Below are positions 14,099 through 23,719 of a DNA stretch of 64,000 nucleotides, piece by piece (the stretch's first letter is position 1; each line of letters opens with the position of its first letter). Origin of the DNA: Pantoea nemavictus (lineage in GTDB: Bacteria; Pseudomonadota; Gammaproteobacteria; Enterobacterales; Enterobacteriaceae); contig NZ_JBBGZW010000001.1 in NCBI RefSeq assembly GCF_037479095.1, forward strand, positions 1,922,001-1,986,000. The letters are read 5' to 3'. A model generated the notes under the pieces. The model ran no database searches and was not told where the DNA came from. It worked only from the letters and a program-made list of their open reading frames with translations. Made by a program: the position numbers and the translations under genes.

Positions 14099-15202
14099 AT
14101 GACACCCGAACAGCTCCCGATTGAACAATACGACGCGCAACTGGCGGAAAAGGTCAGCCGCTTACAGGCGATGATGGTGCCCTTTGCCGCGCCCGACGTG
14201 GAGGTGTTCCGCTCACCGGTCAGCCACTATCGGATGCGCGCCGAATTCCGCATCTGGCATGACGGTGACGATCTCTACCACATCATCTTTGATCAAGAGA
14301 CCAAACAACGTATTCGTGTCGATCAATTCCCGGCCGCCAGTGAATTGATCAACCAGCTAATGCCGAAATTGATCAATGCGATCCGGGATAACCGCGCACT
14401 GCGTTTTAAGTTATTCCAGATCGATTACCTGTCGACCATGAGCAACCAGATCGTCATCTCGCTGCTCTATCACCGCAAGCTGGAAGAGGAGTGGACTGCA
14501 GCAGCCAGCGCCCTGCGCGACAGCCTGCGCGCTGAAGGTTTTGATGTGCAGCTAATTGGTCGCGCCACCAAAACCAAAATCTGTCTCGATCGCGATTACG
14601 TCGATGAACGCTTGCCGGTCGCCGGCAAAGAGATGATTTATCGTCAGGTAGAGAACAGCTTCACCCAACCAAACGCGGCGATGAATATTCAGATGCTGGA
14701 GTGGGCACTGGACGTGACGCAGGATTCGCGTGGCGATCTGCTGGAACTCTATTGCGGGAATGGTAATTTCTCGCTGGCGCTGGCACGCAACTTCCGCCGC
14801 GTATTGGCCACGGAGATTGCCAAACCATCGGTGGCTTCTGCGCAATACAATATTGCCGCCAACCACATTGATAACGTGCAGATCATTCGCATGGCCGCCG
14901 AGGAATTTACTCAGGCGATGAACGGCGTACGCAGCTTCAATCGCTTAGATGGCATCGATCTGAAGAGCTATCAGTGCGAAACCATTTTCGTCGATCCGCC
15001 GCGCAGCGGGCTGGACGCGGAAACCGTGAAGATGGTGCAGGCGTATCCGCGCATCCTTTATATCTCCTGCAATCCGCAAACGCTGTGCGAAAACCTTGCG
15101 GTGCTGGCAGAAACCCATGATGTCACGCGGCTGGCGCTGTTTGATCAATTCCCCTACACCCATCATATGGAGTGTGGCGTGCTGCTGACGCTGAAAGCCT
15201 AA
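14099..15202 (+). CDS. trmA: tRNA (uracil-5-)-methyltransferase
   Basis: TrmA uses S-adenosylmethionine to make ribothymidine at position 54 of tRNAs (and U341 of tmRNA). The 367-residue product has an N-terminal RNA-binding part ([16 protein letters not shown]), the SAM motif [25 protein letters not shown], and the catalytic cysteine in [11 protein letters not shown] chose ATG 14099 ([15 protein letters not shown], preceded by CAGGATTAAAG) because it matches the E. coli N-terminus. The frame runs 15 codons further upstream without family similarity. It is divergent from btuB, as in E. coli. Confidence 0.97.
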   Translation: MTPEQLPIEQYDAQLAEKVSRLQAMMVPFAAPDVEVFRSPVSHYRMRAEFRIWHDGDDLYHIIFDQETKQRIRVDQFPAASELINQLMPKLINAIRDNRALRFKLFQIDYLSTMSNQIVISLLYHRKLEEEWTAAASALRDSLRAEGFDVQLIGRATKTKICLDRDYVDERLPVAGKEMIYRQVENSFTQPNAAMNIQMLEWALDVTQDSRGDLLELYCGNGNFSLALARNFRRVLATEIAKPSVASAQYNIAANHIDNVQIIRMAAEEFTQAMNGVRSFNRLDGIDLKSYQCETIFVDPPRSGLDAETVKMVQAYPRILYISCNPQTLCENLAVLAETHDVTRLALFDQFPYTHHMECGVLLTLKA

Positions 15203-15208
15203 ACAAAA

Positions 15209-15236
15209 ACGGGAACCCTAAGGTTCCCGTTTTTTC
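15209..15236 (+). terminator. trmA terminator
   Basis: The stem ACGGGAACC/GGTTCCCGT with loop CTAA is followed by six T. It also ends beside the convergent yijD stop. Confidence 0.92.
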
Positions 15237-15238
15237 TC

Positions 15239-15595
15239 TTACTGCCGGTTCTTCGCGCGACGGAAGCGCATGGCAATCCAGAACACCAGCGCCACCATCA
15301 GAATGGTGGGGATGAAATTGGAGCCAATGTCCGGGTATTCAGCCCGCACCAGCGCGCTATACACCAAAATCCCTAGCAGGAAGAACGCCGCCGCCAGCGA
15401 CGGCATGCCGTCGGGCATATTGCGGTTGAGATAGCGCTGATGCAGACACCAGGCCGCCAGGCCCAGCGCAATCAACGGGAATATCGAAAAGGGAACAAAC
15501 GTACTGAACAGCACCGAAAAGGAGCCGTTGATAGCTAAACCGGTGATAAAAGCTAATAACAGCGTTCCTTTATCGCGAGGGTTTTGCTCAATCAT
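15239..15595 (-). CDS. yijD: YijD family inner-membrane protein (DUF1422)
   Basis: The 118-residue hydrophobic protein has about four predicted membrane segments (residues 10-30, 34-50, 65-85 and 93-110) and closely resembles E. coli YijD. Its function is unknown. It lies 18 bp after fabR on the same strand and is probably co-transcribed with it, as in E. coli, which hints at a membrane-lipid link but does not prove one. Confidence 0.92.
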   Translation of the reverse strand: MIEQNPRDKGTLLLAFITGLAINGSFSVLFSTFVPFSIFPLIALGLAAWCLHQRYLNRNMPDGMPSLAAAFFLLGILVYSALVRAEYPDIGSNFIPTILMVALVFWIAMRFRRAKNRQ

Positions 15596-15613
15596 TTTTT
15601 TATCCTTATCACA

Positions 15614-16258
15614 TTACTCTGCGGTTTTTTCCAGGGTAACCGACAGGCGCTCTTGCTCCCGGCGATACCAGTAATACGCACCTTTGGCGATCATACGCAG
15701 CTGCAGCACCAGTCGATCTTCGAGCTTACGACGCTGTTCGATATCGACGTCCAGAGCTTCGGCACCCGCGCTAAACACAATCGTTACCATGGCTTCAGCC
15801 TGCGCCTCAGTGAAACTGCGCGGCATGCGATTTTCCAGCTCAAGGTAATCGGCCAGTTCGGCGATAAAGTGCTGAATCTCCCGTGCCACTGCGGCACGAA
15901 ACGCCGCCGACGTTCCGGAGCGTTCGCGTAGTAAGAGCCGAAAAGCGTTGGGATTGTTCCCGATGAACTCCATAAAAGTCGCCACCGAGGTTTTGATGAT
16001 GCTGCCGCCCTTGGCGATGCGCTGGCGTGCTTGCCGCATCAATTGGCGCAACATCAAGCCGCTTTCATCTACCATGGTCAAACCGAGTTCGTCCACATCG
16101 CGAAAGTGACGATAAAATGAGGTCGGCGCAATCCCCGCTTCACGTGCAACTTCCCGTAAGCTCAGGCTGGCAAAACTCCTTTCTGCACTTAACTGACTGA
16201 AGGCAGCTTCAATCAGTGAACGTCGTGTACGTTCTTTTTGTAGCGCTCTGACGCCCAT
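15614..16258 (-). CDS. fabR: TetR-family repressor of unsaturated fatty acid synthesis
   Basis: FabR senses the saturated/unsaturated acyl pool and represses fabA and fabB. The 214-residue protein has an N-terminal TetR helix-turn-helix (residues 10-55, [20 protein letters not shown]) and an all-helical ligand domain. It is almost colinear with E. coli FabR starting at MGVRA. It is followed by yijD and divergent from sthA with a 194-bp gap. Confidence 0.96.
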   Translation of the reverse strand: MGVRALQKERTRRSLIEAAFSQLSAERSFASLSLREVAREAGIAPTSFYRHFRDVDELGLTMVDESGLMLRQLMRQARQRIAKGGSIIKTSVATFMEFIGNNPNAFRLLLRERSGTSAAFRAAVAREIQHFIAELADYLELENRMPRSFTEAQAEAMVTIVFSAGAEALDVDIEQRRKLEDRLVLQLRMIAKGAYYWYRREQERLSVTLEKTAE

Positions 16259-16452
16259 TTTCCCGGCCTTTTAGGTGATTTGGCAGGCACTATAACAAAC
16301 TTTTCAGCGTACAGCGGTGCAAACTTTGTGAACGCCTGTGAACCTCACGCTTTGTCAAACTTCAGCAATTTACGCTGTTAGAATTCAGATGTGCGCGGCG
16401 AGATGTTAGAATCTCGTTGTAAAAATGTGATAAAAAAATAGGACGTACTGGT

Positions 16453-17853
16453 ATGCAAAAGTCTTACGATTACGATGCCATTGTGATTGGCTCCGGTCCG
16501 GGCGGCGAAGGTGCGGCGATGGGGCTGGTGAAGCAGGGAGCGCGTATTGCAGTGATCGAACGCTACCACAACATCGGCGGCGGTTGTACTCACTGGGGAA
16601 CCATCCCCTCCAAAGCCCTTCGTCACGCTGTCAGCCGTATCATCGAGTTCAATCAAAACCCACTTTACAGCGATCACACTCGACTCCTGCGCTCCTCATT
16701 CGCCGACATTCTGAACCACACCGAGAACGTTATCAGTCAGCAAACCGCAATGCGTCAGGGTTTTTATGAGCGCAACCGCTGTGAACTGTATCAAGGCGAC
16801 GCGCGTTTTGTTGATGCCAACACCATCGAAGTGGAACAACCCGACGGCACGCGCGAGCGCTTAACCGCGGAGAAATTCGTTATCGCTTGTGGTTCTCGCC
16901 CGTATCATCCAACGGATGTCGATTTTACCCACCCACGCGTTTACGATTCCGACTCCATCCTCAACCTGCACCATGAACCTGGCCACGTCATCATCTACGG
17001 CGCCGGTGTGATTGGTTGTGAATATGCGTCGATTTTCCGCGGCCTGAACGTCAAGGTTGACCTGATTAACACCCGCGATCGCCTGCTGGCGTTCCTTGAT
17101 CAGGAGATGTCCGATTCGCTCTCCTATCACTTCTGGAACAGCGGCGTGGTGATTCGTCACAACGAAGAGTTCGAGAAAATTGAAGGTGTTGATGACGGAG
17201 TGATTATTCACCTGAAATCGGGCAAGAAAGTGAAAGCGGATTGCCTGCTGTACGCGAATGGTCGTACTGGTAACACCGATTCACTGGCGCTGGAAAACGT
17301 GGGACTGGAAGCCGATGGTCGTGGCCTGCTGAAAGTGAATAGCATGTATCAAACCGCGCAGCCACACATCTATGCAGTCGGCGACGTGATTGGTTATCCA
17401 AGCCTGGCCTCGGCCGCTTACGATCAGGGTCGCATTGCCGCGCAGGCGATTATCAAAGGTGAAGCTACCGCTCATCTGATCGAGGATATTCCAACCGGGA
17501 TTTATACCATTCCGGAGATCAGCTCAGTGGGTAAAACTGAACAGCAGCTTACTGCGATGAAAGTGCCGTATGAAGTGGGTCGTGCGCAGTTTAAACACCT
17601 GGCGCGTGCGCAGATTGTTGGCATGCATGTCGGCAGCCTGAAGATCCTGTTCCACCGCGAAACCAAAGAGATCTTAGGGATTCACTGCTTTGGTGAGCGT
17701 GCTGCGGAGATCATCCACATTGGTCAGGCCATCATGGAACAGAAGAACGGCGGCAACACGATTGAGTATTTCGTGAATACCACCTTCAACTATCCCACCA
17801 TGGCCGAAGCCTATCGTGTGGCGGCGTTAAACGGCTTAAACCGCCTGTTTTAA
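16453..17853 (+). CDS. sthA: Soluble pyridine nucleotide transhydrogenase
   Basis: SthA is a cytoplasmic flavoprotein that mainly oxidises NADPH with NAD+, balancing the two pools. The 466-residue product equals the E. coli length. It has an FAD-binding [10 protein letters not shown] near residue 15, the active-site-like region [16 protein letters not shown] (which lacks the second redox cysteine of disulfide reductases, as usual for SthA), an NAD(P)-binding [11 protein letters not shown], and a C-terminal dimerisation domain ([14 protein letters not shown]). Its 3' end overlaps the convergent oxyR by 18 bp. Confidence 0.97.
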   Translation: MQKSYDYDAIVIGSGPGGEGAAMGLVKQGARIAVIERYHNIGGGCTHWGTIPSKALRHAVSRIIEFNQNPLYSDHTRLLRSSFADILNHTENVISQQTAMRQGFYERNRCELYQGDARFVDANTIEVEQPDGTRERLTAEKFVIACGSRPYHPTDVDFTHPRVYDSDSILNLHHEPGHVIIYGAGVIGCEYASIFRGLNVKVDLINTRDRLLAFLDQEMSDSLSYHFWNSGVVIRHNEEFEKIEGVDDGVIIHLKSGKKVKADCLLYANGRTGNTDSLALENVGLEADGRGLLKVNSMYQTAQPHIYAVGDVIGYPSLASAAYDQGRIAAQAIIKGEATAHLIEDIPTGIYTIPEISSVGKTEQQLTAMKVPYEVGRAQFKHLARAQIVGMHVGSLKILFHRETKEILGIHCFGERAAEIIHIGQAIMEQKNGGNTIEYFVNTTFNYPTMAEAYRVAALNGLNRLF

Positions 17854-18753
17854 CGAAGTTTCCAGGTAACCCTGCATATGGGTTTTAATTGCTTCTGCCA
17901 ACTGCTCATAGCGGTTGCGCAGAGGTGAGCCTGGACGATAGACCAACGCGATGGTGCGCTGCGGCACGGGCTTGTAGCAAGGCAGATAACAGACACCATC
18001 GCGCACGCGTTCATTCGGCACAGAGAGCGCAGGCAGCAAGGTAATACCGCTACCGGCGGCAACCATGTTGCGCAGCGTTTCCAGGCTGGTGGCGCGGAAA
18101 TGCGTATCTTCATCGGCGCCGGCTTCGAAGCAGAAGCCCATCGCCTGATCGCGCAAGCAGTGCCCATCTTCCAGCATCAGCAACTTCTCACCGGCCAGAT
18201 CTGACATCGGCACGCGATCGCGATCGCGCCACGGATGATCGGCATACACCGCCAGCGTCATCGGCTCATCAAACAGCGGCACCTCAATAAAGGCCTCGCT
18301 CTCTTTTACCAATGCCACAATGGCGCAATCCAGCTTGCCGCTGTCGAGCTGTGCCAGCAATTGCTGCGTCTGCGCTTCGTGCAGGTACATTTCGAGTTTG
18401 GGGAAGGTCTGATGCAGCATCGGAATGATGTGCGGCAGCAGATACGGCCCGGTGGTCGGAATCAAACCAATGTGCAGCGGTCCAGACATCGCTTCGCCCT
18501 GTTGGCTTGCCATCTCTTTCAATACTTTCACTTCGCGCAGCACGGTTCGCGCCTGATCCACCAGCAACAGCCCAGCCTGAGTGAATAACACTTTACGGCT
18601 GGTACGCTCCAGCAGCATTACACCGAGTTCATCTTCCAGCTTACGAATCTGTCCACTTAAGGTGGGTTGGCTGACATGACATGCGTCAGCTGCACGCCGG
18701 AAATGGCGATGCTCCGCAAGTGAAACCAGGTATTCGAGATCACGAATATTCAT
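17836..18753 (-). CDS. oxyR: Hydrogen peroxide-sensing regulator OxyR
   Basis: OxyR is a LysR-family activator switched on by a disulfide between two cysteines. Counting from ATG 18751-18753 the protein is 305 residues, the E. coli length, and the redox pair falls exactly at Cys199 and Cys208 ([12 protein letters not shown]). The N-terminal helix-turn-helix ([20 protein letters not shown]) is intact. An upstream in-frame start would add 16 residues with no family support. Divergent from it is a peroxiredoxin-glutaredoxin gene, a likely OxyR target. The 3' end overlaps sthA by 18 bp. Confidence 0.97.
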   Translation of the reverse strand: MNIRDLEYLVSLAEHRHFRRAADACHVSQPTLSGQIRKLEDELGVMLLERTSRKVLFTQAGLLLVDQARTVLREVKVLKEMASQQGEAMSGPLHIGLIPTTGPYLLPHIIPMLHQTFPKLEMYLHEAQTQQLLAQLDSGKLDCAIVALVKESEAFIEVPLFDEPMTLAVYADHPWRDRDRVPMSDLAGEKLLMLEDGHCLRDQAMGFCFEAGADEDTHFRATSLETLRNMVAAGSGITLLPALSVPNERVRDGVCYLPCYKPVPQRTIALVYRPGSPLRNRYEQLAEAIKTHMQGYLETSLKQAV

Positions 18754-18881
18754 TGAAATCCTCCAAACCACGATAGCCCGTGGCGATAGATAGAATAGCA
18801 ATGAACGATTGGCCCTATCAAGGCGCGAACGGGAATAATACGCCTCATCGAATTGAGTCCACTGATAATTGAGGAAAAGAT
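18754..18881. promoter_or_regulatory. oxyR / peroxiredoxin divergent control region
   Basis: Several ATAG tetramers (18773, 18786, 18790, 18795) and a CTAT at 18815 cluster in this 128-bp gap. OxyR contacts four ATAG-like elements spaced by one helical turn. The spacing here does not fit the consensus cleanly, so the exact operator is not assigned. Regulation of both genes by OxyR is inferred from position. Confidence 0.45.
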
Positions 18882-19616
18882 ATGTTCGCCAGCCAGGAAG
18901 GCAAAGCCGTACCGCAGGTCACTTTTCACACGCGTCAGAGCGATCGCTGGGTCGATCTCACCACTGACGAATTGTTTAAAGACAAAACCGTTATCGTGTT
19001 CTCGCTGCCGGGTGCGTTTACGCCCACCTGCTCATCGAGCCACCTGCCACGCTACAACGAGCTGTTCAGCACCTTTGCCCAGCACGGTGTCGACAGCATT
19101 CTGTGTGTGTCAGTGAACGATACCTTTGTCATGAATGCGTGGAAGGCCGATCAGCGCGCTGAACATATCACCTTTATCCCGGACGGCAATGGCGACTTCA
19201 CCCGCGGCATGAACATGCTGGTGGAAAAAGCGGATGTCGGTTTTGGCCCGCGCTCATGGCGTTATTCCATGCTGGTGCGCAACGGCGTCATTGAGAAGAT
19301 GTTTGTCGAGCCGAACAAGCCGGGCGATCCATTTGAAGTGTCGGATGCCGATACGCTGCTGCGCTATCTGGCTCCTGAATATAAGGTGCAGGAATCGGTG
19401 TCGGTGTTCACGAAACCCGGCTGTCCGTTCTGCACCAAAGCGAAACAGCTGCTGATTGATCGCAGCATCGCGTTTGAAGAAATCGTGCTGGGGCAAGATG
19501 CCACTACCGTGAGTCTGCGTGCCGTATCAGGCCGCGCCACGGTGCCTCAGGTATTTATCGGTGGTCGTCACATTGGCGGCAGCGACGATCTGGAGCAGTA
19601 CCTGCAATCTGCTTAA
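18882..19616 (+). CDS. Hybrid peroxiredoxin-glutaredoxin peroxidase
   Basis: This 244-residue fusion reduces peroxides using glutathione. Residues 1-165 are a Prx5-type peroxiredoxin with peroxidatic Cys50 in PGAFTPTC. Residues 172-244 are a glutaredoxin domain with the dithiol CPFC (Cys181, Cys184) and the glutathione-binding TVPQVFIGG. The architecture matches the hybrid Prx/Grx studied in Haemophilus influenzae. The glutaredoxin half supplies electrons to the peroxiredoxin half. It sits divergent from oxyR, where E. coli has the small RNA oxyS, and a terminator follows about 80 bp downstream. Confidence 0.95.
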   Translation: MFASQEGKAVPQVTFHTRQSDRWVDLTTDELFKDKTVIVFSLPGAFTPTCSSSHLPRYNELFSTFAQHGVDSILCVSVNDTFVMNAWKADQRAEHITFIPDGNGDFTRGMNMLVEKADVGFGPRSWRYSMLVRNGVIEKMFVEPNKPGDPFEVSDADTLLRYLAPEYKVQESVSVFTKPGCPFCTKAKQLLIDRSIAFEEIVLGQDATTVSLRAVSGRATVPQVFIGGRHIGGSDDLEQYLQSA

Positions 19617-19697
19617 ACCTAATCACAGAGTTGGCCGGGAGTGGCCTGCCCTTGATGATGTGCCTATAACAATATGTAATTCCGAAGCTAGAGGTTG

Positions 19698-19730
19698 GCG
19701 GGCTACCGAAACGGTGCCCGCTTTTTTTTT
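19698..19730 (+). terminator. Terminator of the peroxiredoxin-glutaredoxin gene
   Basis: The stem GCGGGC...GCCCGC with inner ACC/CGG pairing and a GAAA loop is followed by nine T. The 80 bp between the stop codon and this stem hold nothing I recognise. Confidence 0.9.
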
Positions 19731-19761
19731 ATTTGTCGTAACCGTAATGAACATCAACTGA

Positions 19762-19777
19762 GCGCGATAAATCGCGC
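19762..19777. repeat. REP-like palindrome left of the insertion sequence
   Basis: The palindrome GCGCGATAAATCGCGC is followed by CGCT. Its partner, in the opposite orientation, lies at 21016-21031 on the other side of the insertion sequence. Together they look like a split pair of inverted REP units (a BIME). Confidence 0.7.
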
Positions 19778-19819
19778 CGCTATAAAAATGTGCAAAAACC
19801 GTAGCTACCGTCTTGAACG

Positions 19820-20803
19820 TCAAGCGGTAGCTACGTAGTTTTCGTTCCACGGCTCTCGTGTTTTAAGCACACCGAAGCAGAGATGGACCAGTTTGCGCAT
19901 CACCGCTCCCAGCGCCACTTTGGCTGGCTTGCCCTTCGCCATCAGCCTTTCATACAGCGCTCTTACGGGTCGATTCCACCTTGCCGCTACTATCGCGGCC
20001 ATATACAGCTTCGCTCTCACGTCGGCGGGACCGGTTTTCGACATCCGGGCCAGCCCTCTCACCGAACTGCCTGACGTCTTCTCGACCGGCACCACGCCCA
20101 GCCACGCCGCTACCTGACCCGCATTGCGGAACTGGCACGTACGAAGCACCGACAGCATGGTCGTTCCCACTACGCCGCCGATACCTTTTATCGACTCCAG
20201 CAGCTTAAGATCATCTTTCAGACCATCATTCTTATCCATGTGGTCGTCAATCAGCGCGTTTATTCGCTTCAGCTCCTTTTCATGCGATTTTTTTGTTCTT
20301 TCAAGCGAGTCGGTCACCTCGCCCGCCGTCTGGGTTGAGTTCGCCTTCTCGAGCCTGTTCGTCGCGCGCTGCACATCTTCAACGATGGCGTCACGCAGAC
20401 GCAGCAGATCTTTCAGCTTGCGGACTTCCGGTGGCGGCGGAACCCAGGCATCGGGCTGTTTCAGCTCGCCGTAACGGGCCAGCACCCAGGCGTCGACCGC
20501 ATCATTTTTGGTCAGGATACCCATTCCGCGGGCAAACTCCCTGACCCGTTGCGGATTACCGATACAGACCGTCACGGGCGTGTTCCCGTGCAGCCCGTAA
20601 GCGACGTTTTCGTGATAGACGCTGGTCGCTTCCATCACCACCATCACCTGCTCTGGCGGGCACTTCTGCTTCTGGAGCCAGTCGCAGATGTCACGTTCTA
20701 CGCCGACCTGATTTTTGATGGATTTCGTTTTCTTTTTGCCGTTGCCGGGGAACTGGCAGAGGTCGAGTTTGTGTTTGCTTACATCAATACCAAGACAGAA
20801 CAT
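19820..20803 (-). CDS. IS110-family DEDD recombinase (transposase)
   Basis: The 327-residue protein is about the size of IS621 recombinase (326). The N-terminal RuvC-like DEDD domain shows Asp7 in GIDVSKHKLD, Glu58 in VMEATSVYHE, and Asp101/Asp104 in KNDAVDA. A helical region follows, then the C-terminal Transposase_20 domain with GIGGVVGTTML, AAWLGVVP and the serine-rich TSGSSVRG (244-250) that supplies the catalytic serine in this family. I chose the ATG at 20801-20803 because GGGAGA precedes it at good spacing. A start six codons upstream lacks this. The frame is intact, so the element may be active. Confidence 0.93.
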   Translation of the reverse strand: MFCLGIDVSKHKLDLCQFPGNGKKKTKSIKNQVGVERDICDWLQKQKCPPEQVMVVMEATSVYHENVAYGLHGNTPVTVCIGNPQRVREFARGMGILTKNDAVDAWVLARYGELKQPDAWVPPPPEVRKLKDLLRLRDAIVEDVQRATNRLEKANSTQTAGEVTDSLERTKKSHEKELKRINALIDDHMDKNDGLKDDLKLLESIKGIGGVVGTTMLSVLRTCQFRNAGQVAAWLGVVPVEKTSGSSVRGLARMSKTGPADVRAKLYMAAIVAARWNRPVRALYERLMAKGKPAKVALGAVMRKLVHLCFGVLKTREPWNENYVATA

Positions 20804-20830
20804 CGGATATCTCCCTTTCACTTAAACCAT

Positions 20831-20998
20831 CACGCCATCTAGCCTTGTACATACGAAGTCAGAGCTTCTGGTTACCGTTCAGAGTAGTTGCTGGCGTGAA
20901 AGGAGAAACGGAGGGCTTAAAGCTACGAAGCAAGATCGGGTCTTAAGCGGCGCAAAAAGCTGCCTCCGTTTCATGTTGCTGGTAGCTAACCAGCAACA
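20831..20998 (-). ncRNA. Putative IS110 bridge RNA
   Basis: On the minus strand, between the left end and the transposase start, three hairpins follow one another. The first is a 5' stem-loop GTTGCTGG/CCAGCAAC (20975-20997). The second has a 9-bp stem AAACGGAGG/CCTCCGTTT (20963-20971 with 20906-20914) whose loop carries TTGCGCCGCTT, identical over 11 nt to the left target flank at 21011-21021, and CTTCGTAG, whose complement starts CTACG like the right flank. The third has the stem CACGCCA/TGGCGTG (20892-20898 with 20831-20837) whose loop carries ACGGTA, matching the element's right end, and TACAAG, complementary to its left end CTTGTA. This order of target loop then donor loop is that of IS621-type bridge RNA. 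The transcript ends are not defined by sequence. Confidence 0.75.
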
Positions 20999-21015
20999 CA
21001 TTCAAGATACAAGCG

Positions 21016-21031
21016 GCGCAATTTATTGCGC
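21016..21031. repeat. REP-like palindrome right of the insertion sequence
   Basis: The palindrome GCGCAATTTATTGCGC is preceded by AGCG. It is the inverted partner of 19762-19777: its reverse complement GCGCAATAAATTGCGCCGC differs from the left copy at two of 19 positions. It lies 8 bp from the argH stop and may have served as the argH 3' hairpin. Confidence 0.7.
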
Positions 21032-21038
21032 AATGCCT

Positions 21039-22412
21039 TTAACCCAAACGTTTCTGGGCTTCATTGATAGCAAACGCGACCTGCTGTGGCGATACGCCGC
21101 CTTGCGCATTACGCTTATCCAGGCAGGATTGCAGCGACAGAATCGGATAAACATCCTCCTCAATCACCGCACTGAACTGCTTGAGTTGCGCCAGAGTAAG
21201 CGCTTCCAGCGCTACGCCTTGCTTGATCGCTTCGACCACCGTCTCACCGACAATGTGGTGCGCTTCACGGAACGGTACACCTTTCGCCACCAGATAATCG
21301 GCCAGCTCCGTTGAGTTAGCATAACCCTGCTCAGCGGCTTCCTGACAGCGCGGACGTTTTACCTGAATGCCATCCAGCACCAGCACCGACATATGCAGGC
21401 AGTCGAGCCAGGTGTCGAGTGCATCGAACAGCCCTTCTTTGTCTTCCTGCATATCTTTGTTGTATGCCAGCGGTAGGCCTTTCAGCGTCATCATCATGCC
21501 GGTTAGCGCACCTTGCACACGACCGCATTTGCCACGGATCAGCTCCAGCGCATCCGGGTTTTTCTTCTGTGGCATGAGCGAAGAACCGGAAGTGACTTTA
21601 TCCGACAGCTCAAGGAAGCCCGCTTCACCGGTGTTGAAGAAGATCAGGTCTTCCGCAAAGCGCGACAGATGAACCATACCAATCGACGCATCTGACAACA
21701 GCTCCAGCACGTGATCGCGATCGGAAACGGTATCAAGGCTGTTACGCGTGGCAGACGCAAACCCTAACCAACCCGCCAGCTGCTGACGATCGATCTCATA
21801 GGCGGTACCGGCCAGCGCACCGCAACCCAGCGGGCTGACATCCATACGCTTCAGGGCATCCTGCAGACGGCTCTCATCACGCGCCAGCATCTCAACGTAC
21901 GCCAGGCACCAGTGCGCGAAGGTCACCGGCTGCGCACGCTGCAGGTGCGTGTAACCCGGCATCACCGCATCCTGATTGGCTTCGGCCGTGGTCACCAGCG
22001 CCGATTGCAGTTCGCGCGTGGCCTCTAGCAGCACCGCAACCTGCTCTTTGCACCACAGTTTCAGATCGGTCGCGACCTGATCGTTACGGCTACGCCCGGT
22101 ATGCAATTTCTTGCCCAGTGCGCCGACTTTATCGATCAGCTTGCCTTCCACCCAGCTGTGAATATCTTCGGCATCGCTTTGCAGAATCTGCTCGGGATTG
22201 GCACGTACTTCAGCCAGCAGTTCATGCAACGCGCTTTCCAGCTGCTGCTGCTCTTCATGGGTCAACACGTTGACCGTGACCAGCGCTTTTGACCAGGCAA
22301 TCGAACCGGTAATGTCCTGCTCGGCCAGGCGATAGTCAAAACGCAGCGAGTCGTTGAACTGTTTGAACCGTTGGTCTGCTGCCTGCGAAAAACGTCCGCC
22401 CCAAAGTGCCAT
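21039..22412 (-). CDS. argH: Argininosuccinate lyase
   Basis: ArgH splits argininosuccinate into arginine and fumarate, the last step of arginine synthesis. The 457-residue product has the fumarase/aspartase superfamily signature [11 protein letters not shown] with the catalytic serine, plus [12 protein letters not shown] and the [13 protein letters not shown] region. ATG 22410-22412 gives MALWGGRF as in E. coli and is preceded by AGGAG. It is the last gene of argCBGH. The insertion sequence begins 25 bp downstream. Confidence 0.97.
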   Translation of the reverse strand: MALWGGRFSQAADQRFKQFNDSLRFDYRLAEQDITGSIAWSKALVTVNVLTHEEQQQLESALHELLAEVRANPEQILQSDAEDIHSWVEGKLIDKVGALGKKLHTGRSRNDQVATDLKLWCKEQVAVLLEATRELQSALVTTAEANQDAVMPGYTHLQRAQPVTFAHWCLAYVEMLARDESRLQDALKRMDVSPLGCGALAGTAYEIDRQQLAGWLGFASATRNSLDTVSDRDHVLELLSDASIGMVHLSRFAEDLIFFNTGEAGFLELSDKVTSGSSLMPQKKNPDALELIRGKCGRVQGALTGMMMTLKGLPLAYNKDMQEDKEGLFDALDTWLDCLHMSVLVLDGIQVKRPRCQEAAEQGYANSTELADYLVAKGVPFREAHHIVGETVVEAIKQGVALEALTLAQLKQFSAVIEEDVYPILSLQSCLDKRNAQGGVSPQQVAFAINEAQKRLG

Positions 22413-22442
22413 CTGAATTACTCCTGAATCCGTTATAGAAAA

Positions 22443-22459
22443 GGCGGCCCGAAGCCGCC
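22443..22459 (-). terminator. GC-rich hairpin between argG and argH
   Basis: GGCGGC/GCCGCC with a 5-base loop is followed on the minus strand by TTTT. It sits in the 75-bp argG-argH gap and resembles a weak intrinsic terminator, so it could lower argH expression or protect the upstream mRNA. Confidence 0.55.
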
Positions 22460-22487
22460 CTTGCAAAATGTGTCGCTTGCCGCGGTA

Positions 22488-23705
22488 TTACTTCTTCTGC
22501 TCGTTCAGCGCGCGAATGCGTGAAGAGAGCGAGAACAGACGGATAAAGCCGCCCGCGTGACGGTGATCGTAAACTTCGTCTTCGCCAAAGGTGGCGAACT
22601 CTTCTGAGTACAGGCTGTTGGCGGAGGTTTTCTGAATCGCCGTGGCCTGGCCTTTGTACAGCTGCAGTACCACTTCGCCGTTCACCTCTGCTGCCAGTGA
22701 TTCGGCAGCGGCCTGAATGGATTTACGCAGTGGCGCGAACCAGCGGCCATCGTAAACCACGTAAGACATTTCATGGCCCAGCTGCTCGCGCCATTTAAAG
22801 CTATCGCGATCCAGTACCAGCTGTTCAACCGCACGCAGCGCGTTCACCATGATGGTGCCGCCCGGGGTTTCGTAACAGCCACGAGACTTGATGCCCACCA
22901 GGCGGTTTTCCACGATGTCGATACGACCCACGCCGTGTTTCGCGCCCAGCACGTTAAGTTTTTCCAGGCACTGGAACGGGCTCAGCTTCTCGCCGTTCAC
23001 CGCAACTACCCGGCCTTTCTCGACGGTAACCGTGACGTTTTCTGGCTGATCGGGCGCTTCCAGCGGATCAACGGTCCACACCCAGCAATCTTTGTTCGGT
23101 GCATTAGCCGGGCTTTCCAGCACGCCACCTTCCGTGGAGATGTGCCATGCGTTCTCATCACGGCTATAGATTTTTTCCAGCGACGCGGTGGTCGGGATAT
23201 TGCGCTCTTTCAGGTAATCCAGCAGCGCTTCACGTGAACGCAGGTCCCATTCACGCCATGGCGCAACCACTTTCAGCTGTGGTGCCAACGCGGTGTAGGT
23301 GGTTTCGAAACGCACCTGGTCATTACCTTTGCCGGTCGCGCCGTGGCACAACGCATCTGCGCCCACTTTCAGTGCCAGCTCAACCTGCGCTTTGGCGATA
23401 ATCGGACGCGCCATTGAGGTGCCCAGCAGATAAGTGCCTTCGTACAGGGCGCCGGTCTGCAGCACCGGATAGACGTATTCGCTGATGAACTCTTCACGCA
23501 GGTCAACCACGTGGCACTCAGAAGCGCCAGACTGCAGTGCTTTCTTCTCAACGCCTTCCAGATCGCCACGTTCCTGGCCGATATCCGCCACAAACGCCAC
23601 CACTTCACAGCCGCCATAGTTCTCTTTCAGCCATGGAATGATGGCTGAAGTATCCAGACCGCCTGAGTAGGCCAGAACGATTTTTTTGATGTTTTGCGTG
23701 CTCAT
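22488..23705 (-). CDS. argG: Argininosuccinate synthase
   Basis: ArgG joins citrulline and aspartate using ATP. The 405-residue product has the N-type ATP-pyrophosphatase P-loop [11 protein letters not shown] at residues 12-22 and the second signature [10 protein letters not shown] near residue 125. It is of the ~400-residue type found in Vibrio and Yersinia, shorter than the 447-residue E. coli enzyme. It lies inside the arg cluster between argB and argH, whereas E. coli keeps argG elsewhere. ArgR control is expected through the shared argC promoter. Confidence 0.97.
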   Translation of the reverse strand: MSTQNIKKIVLAYSGGLDTSAIIPWLKENYGGCEVVAFVADIGQERGDLEGVEKKALQSGASECHVVDLREEFISEYVYPVLQTGALYEGTYLLGTSMARPIIAKAQVELALKVGADALCHGATGKGNDQVRFETTYTALAPQLKVVAPWREWDLRSREALLDYLKERNIPTTASLEKIYSRDENAWHISTEGGVLESPANAPNKDCWVWTVDPLEAPDQPENVTVTVEKGRVVAVNGEKLSPFQCLEKLNVLGAKHGVGRIDIVENRLVGIKSRGCYETPGGTIMVNALRAVEQLVLDRDSFKWREQLGHEMSYVVYDGRWFAPLRKSIQAAAESLAAEVNGEVVLQLYKGQATAIQKTSANSLYSEEFATFGEDEVYDHRHAGGFIRLFSLSSRIRALNEQKK

Positions 23706-23719
23706 GTCTTAATCCTTGA

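Larger units (their letters stand above)
19805..21013 (-). mobile_element. IS110-family insertion sequence, about 1209 bp
   Basis: The element holds one DEDD transposase gene with a short right end (15 bp after the stop) and a 210-bp left end that appears to encode a bridge RNA. Like other IS110 elements it has no terminal inverted repeats. I placed the ends at CT dinucleotides (minus strand) because the bridge-RNA-like loops match the sequences on both sides of these points. Left of the element in transposase orientation the DNA reads TTGCGCCG-CT. On the other side it reads CT-ACGGTTTTT. Rejoining these restores a REP palindrome followed by CTACGG. The ends could be off by one or two bases. 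Confidence 0.8.

Noticed and set aside
18754..18881. A full four-element OxyR binding site
   Set aside because: ATAG tetramers are present but their spacing does not fit the 11-bp periodic consensus, so only a general control region is annotated.
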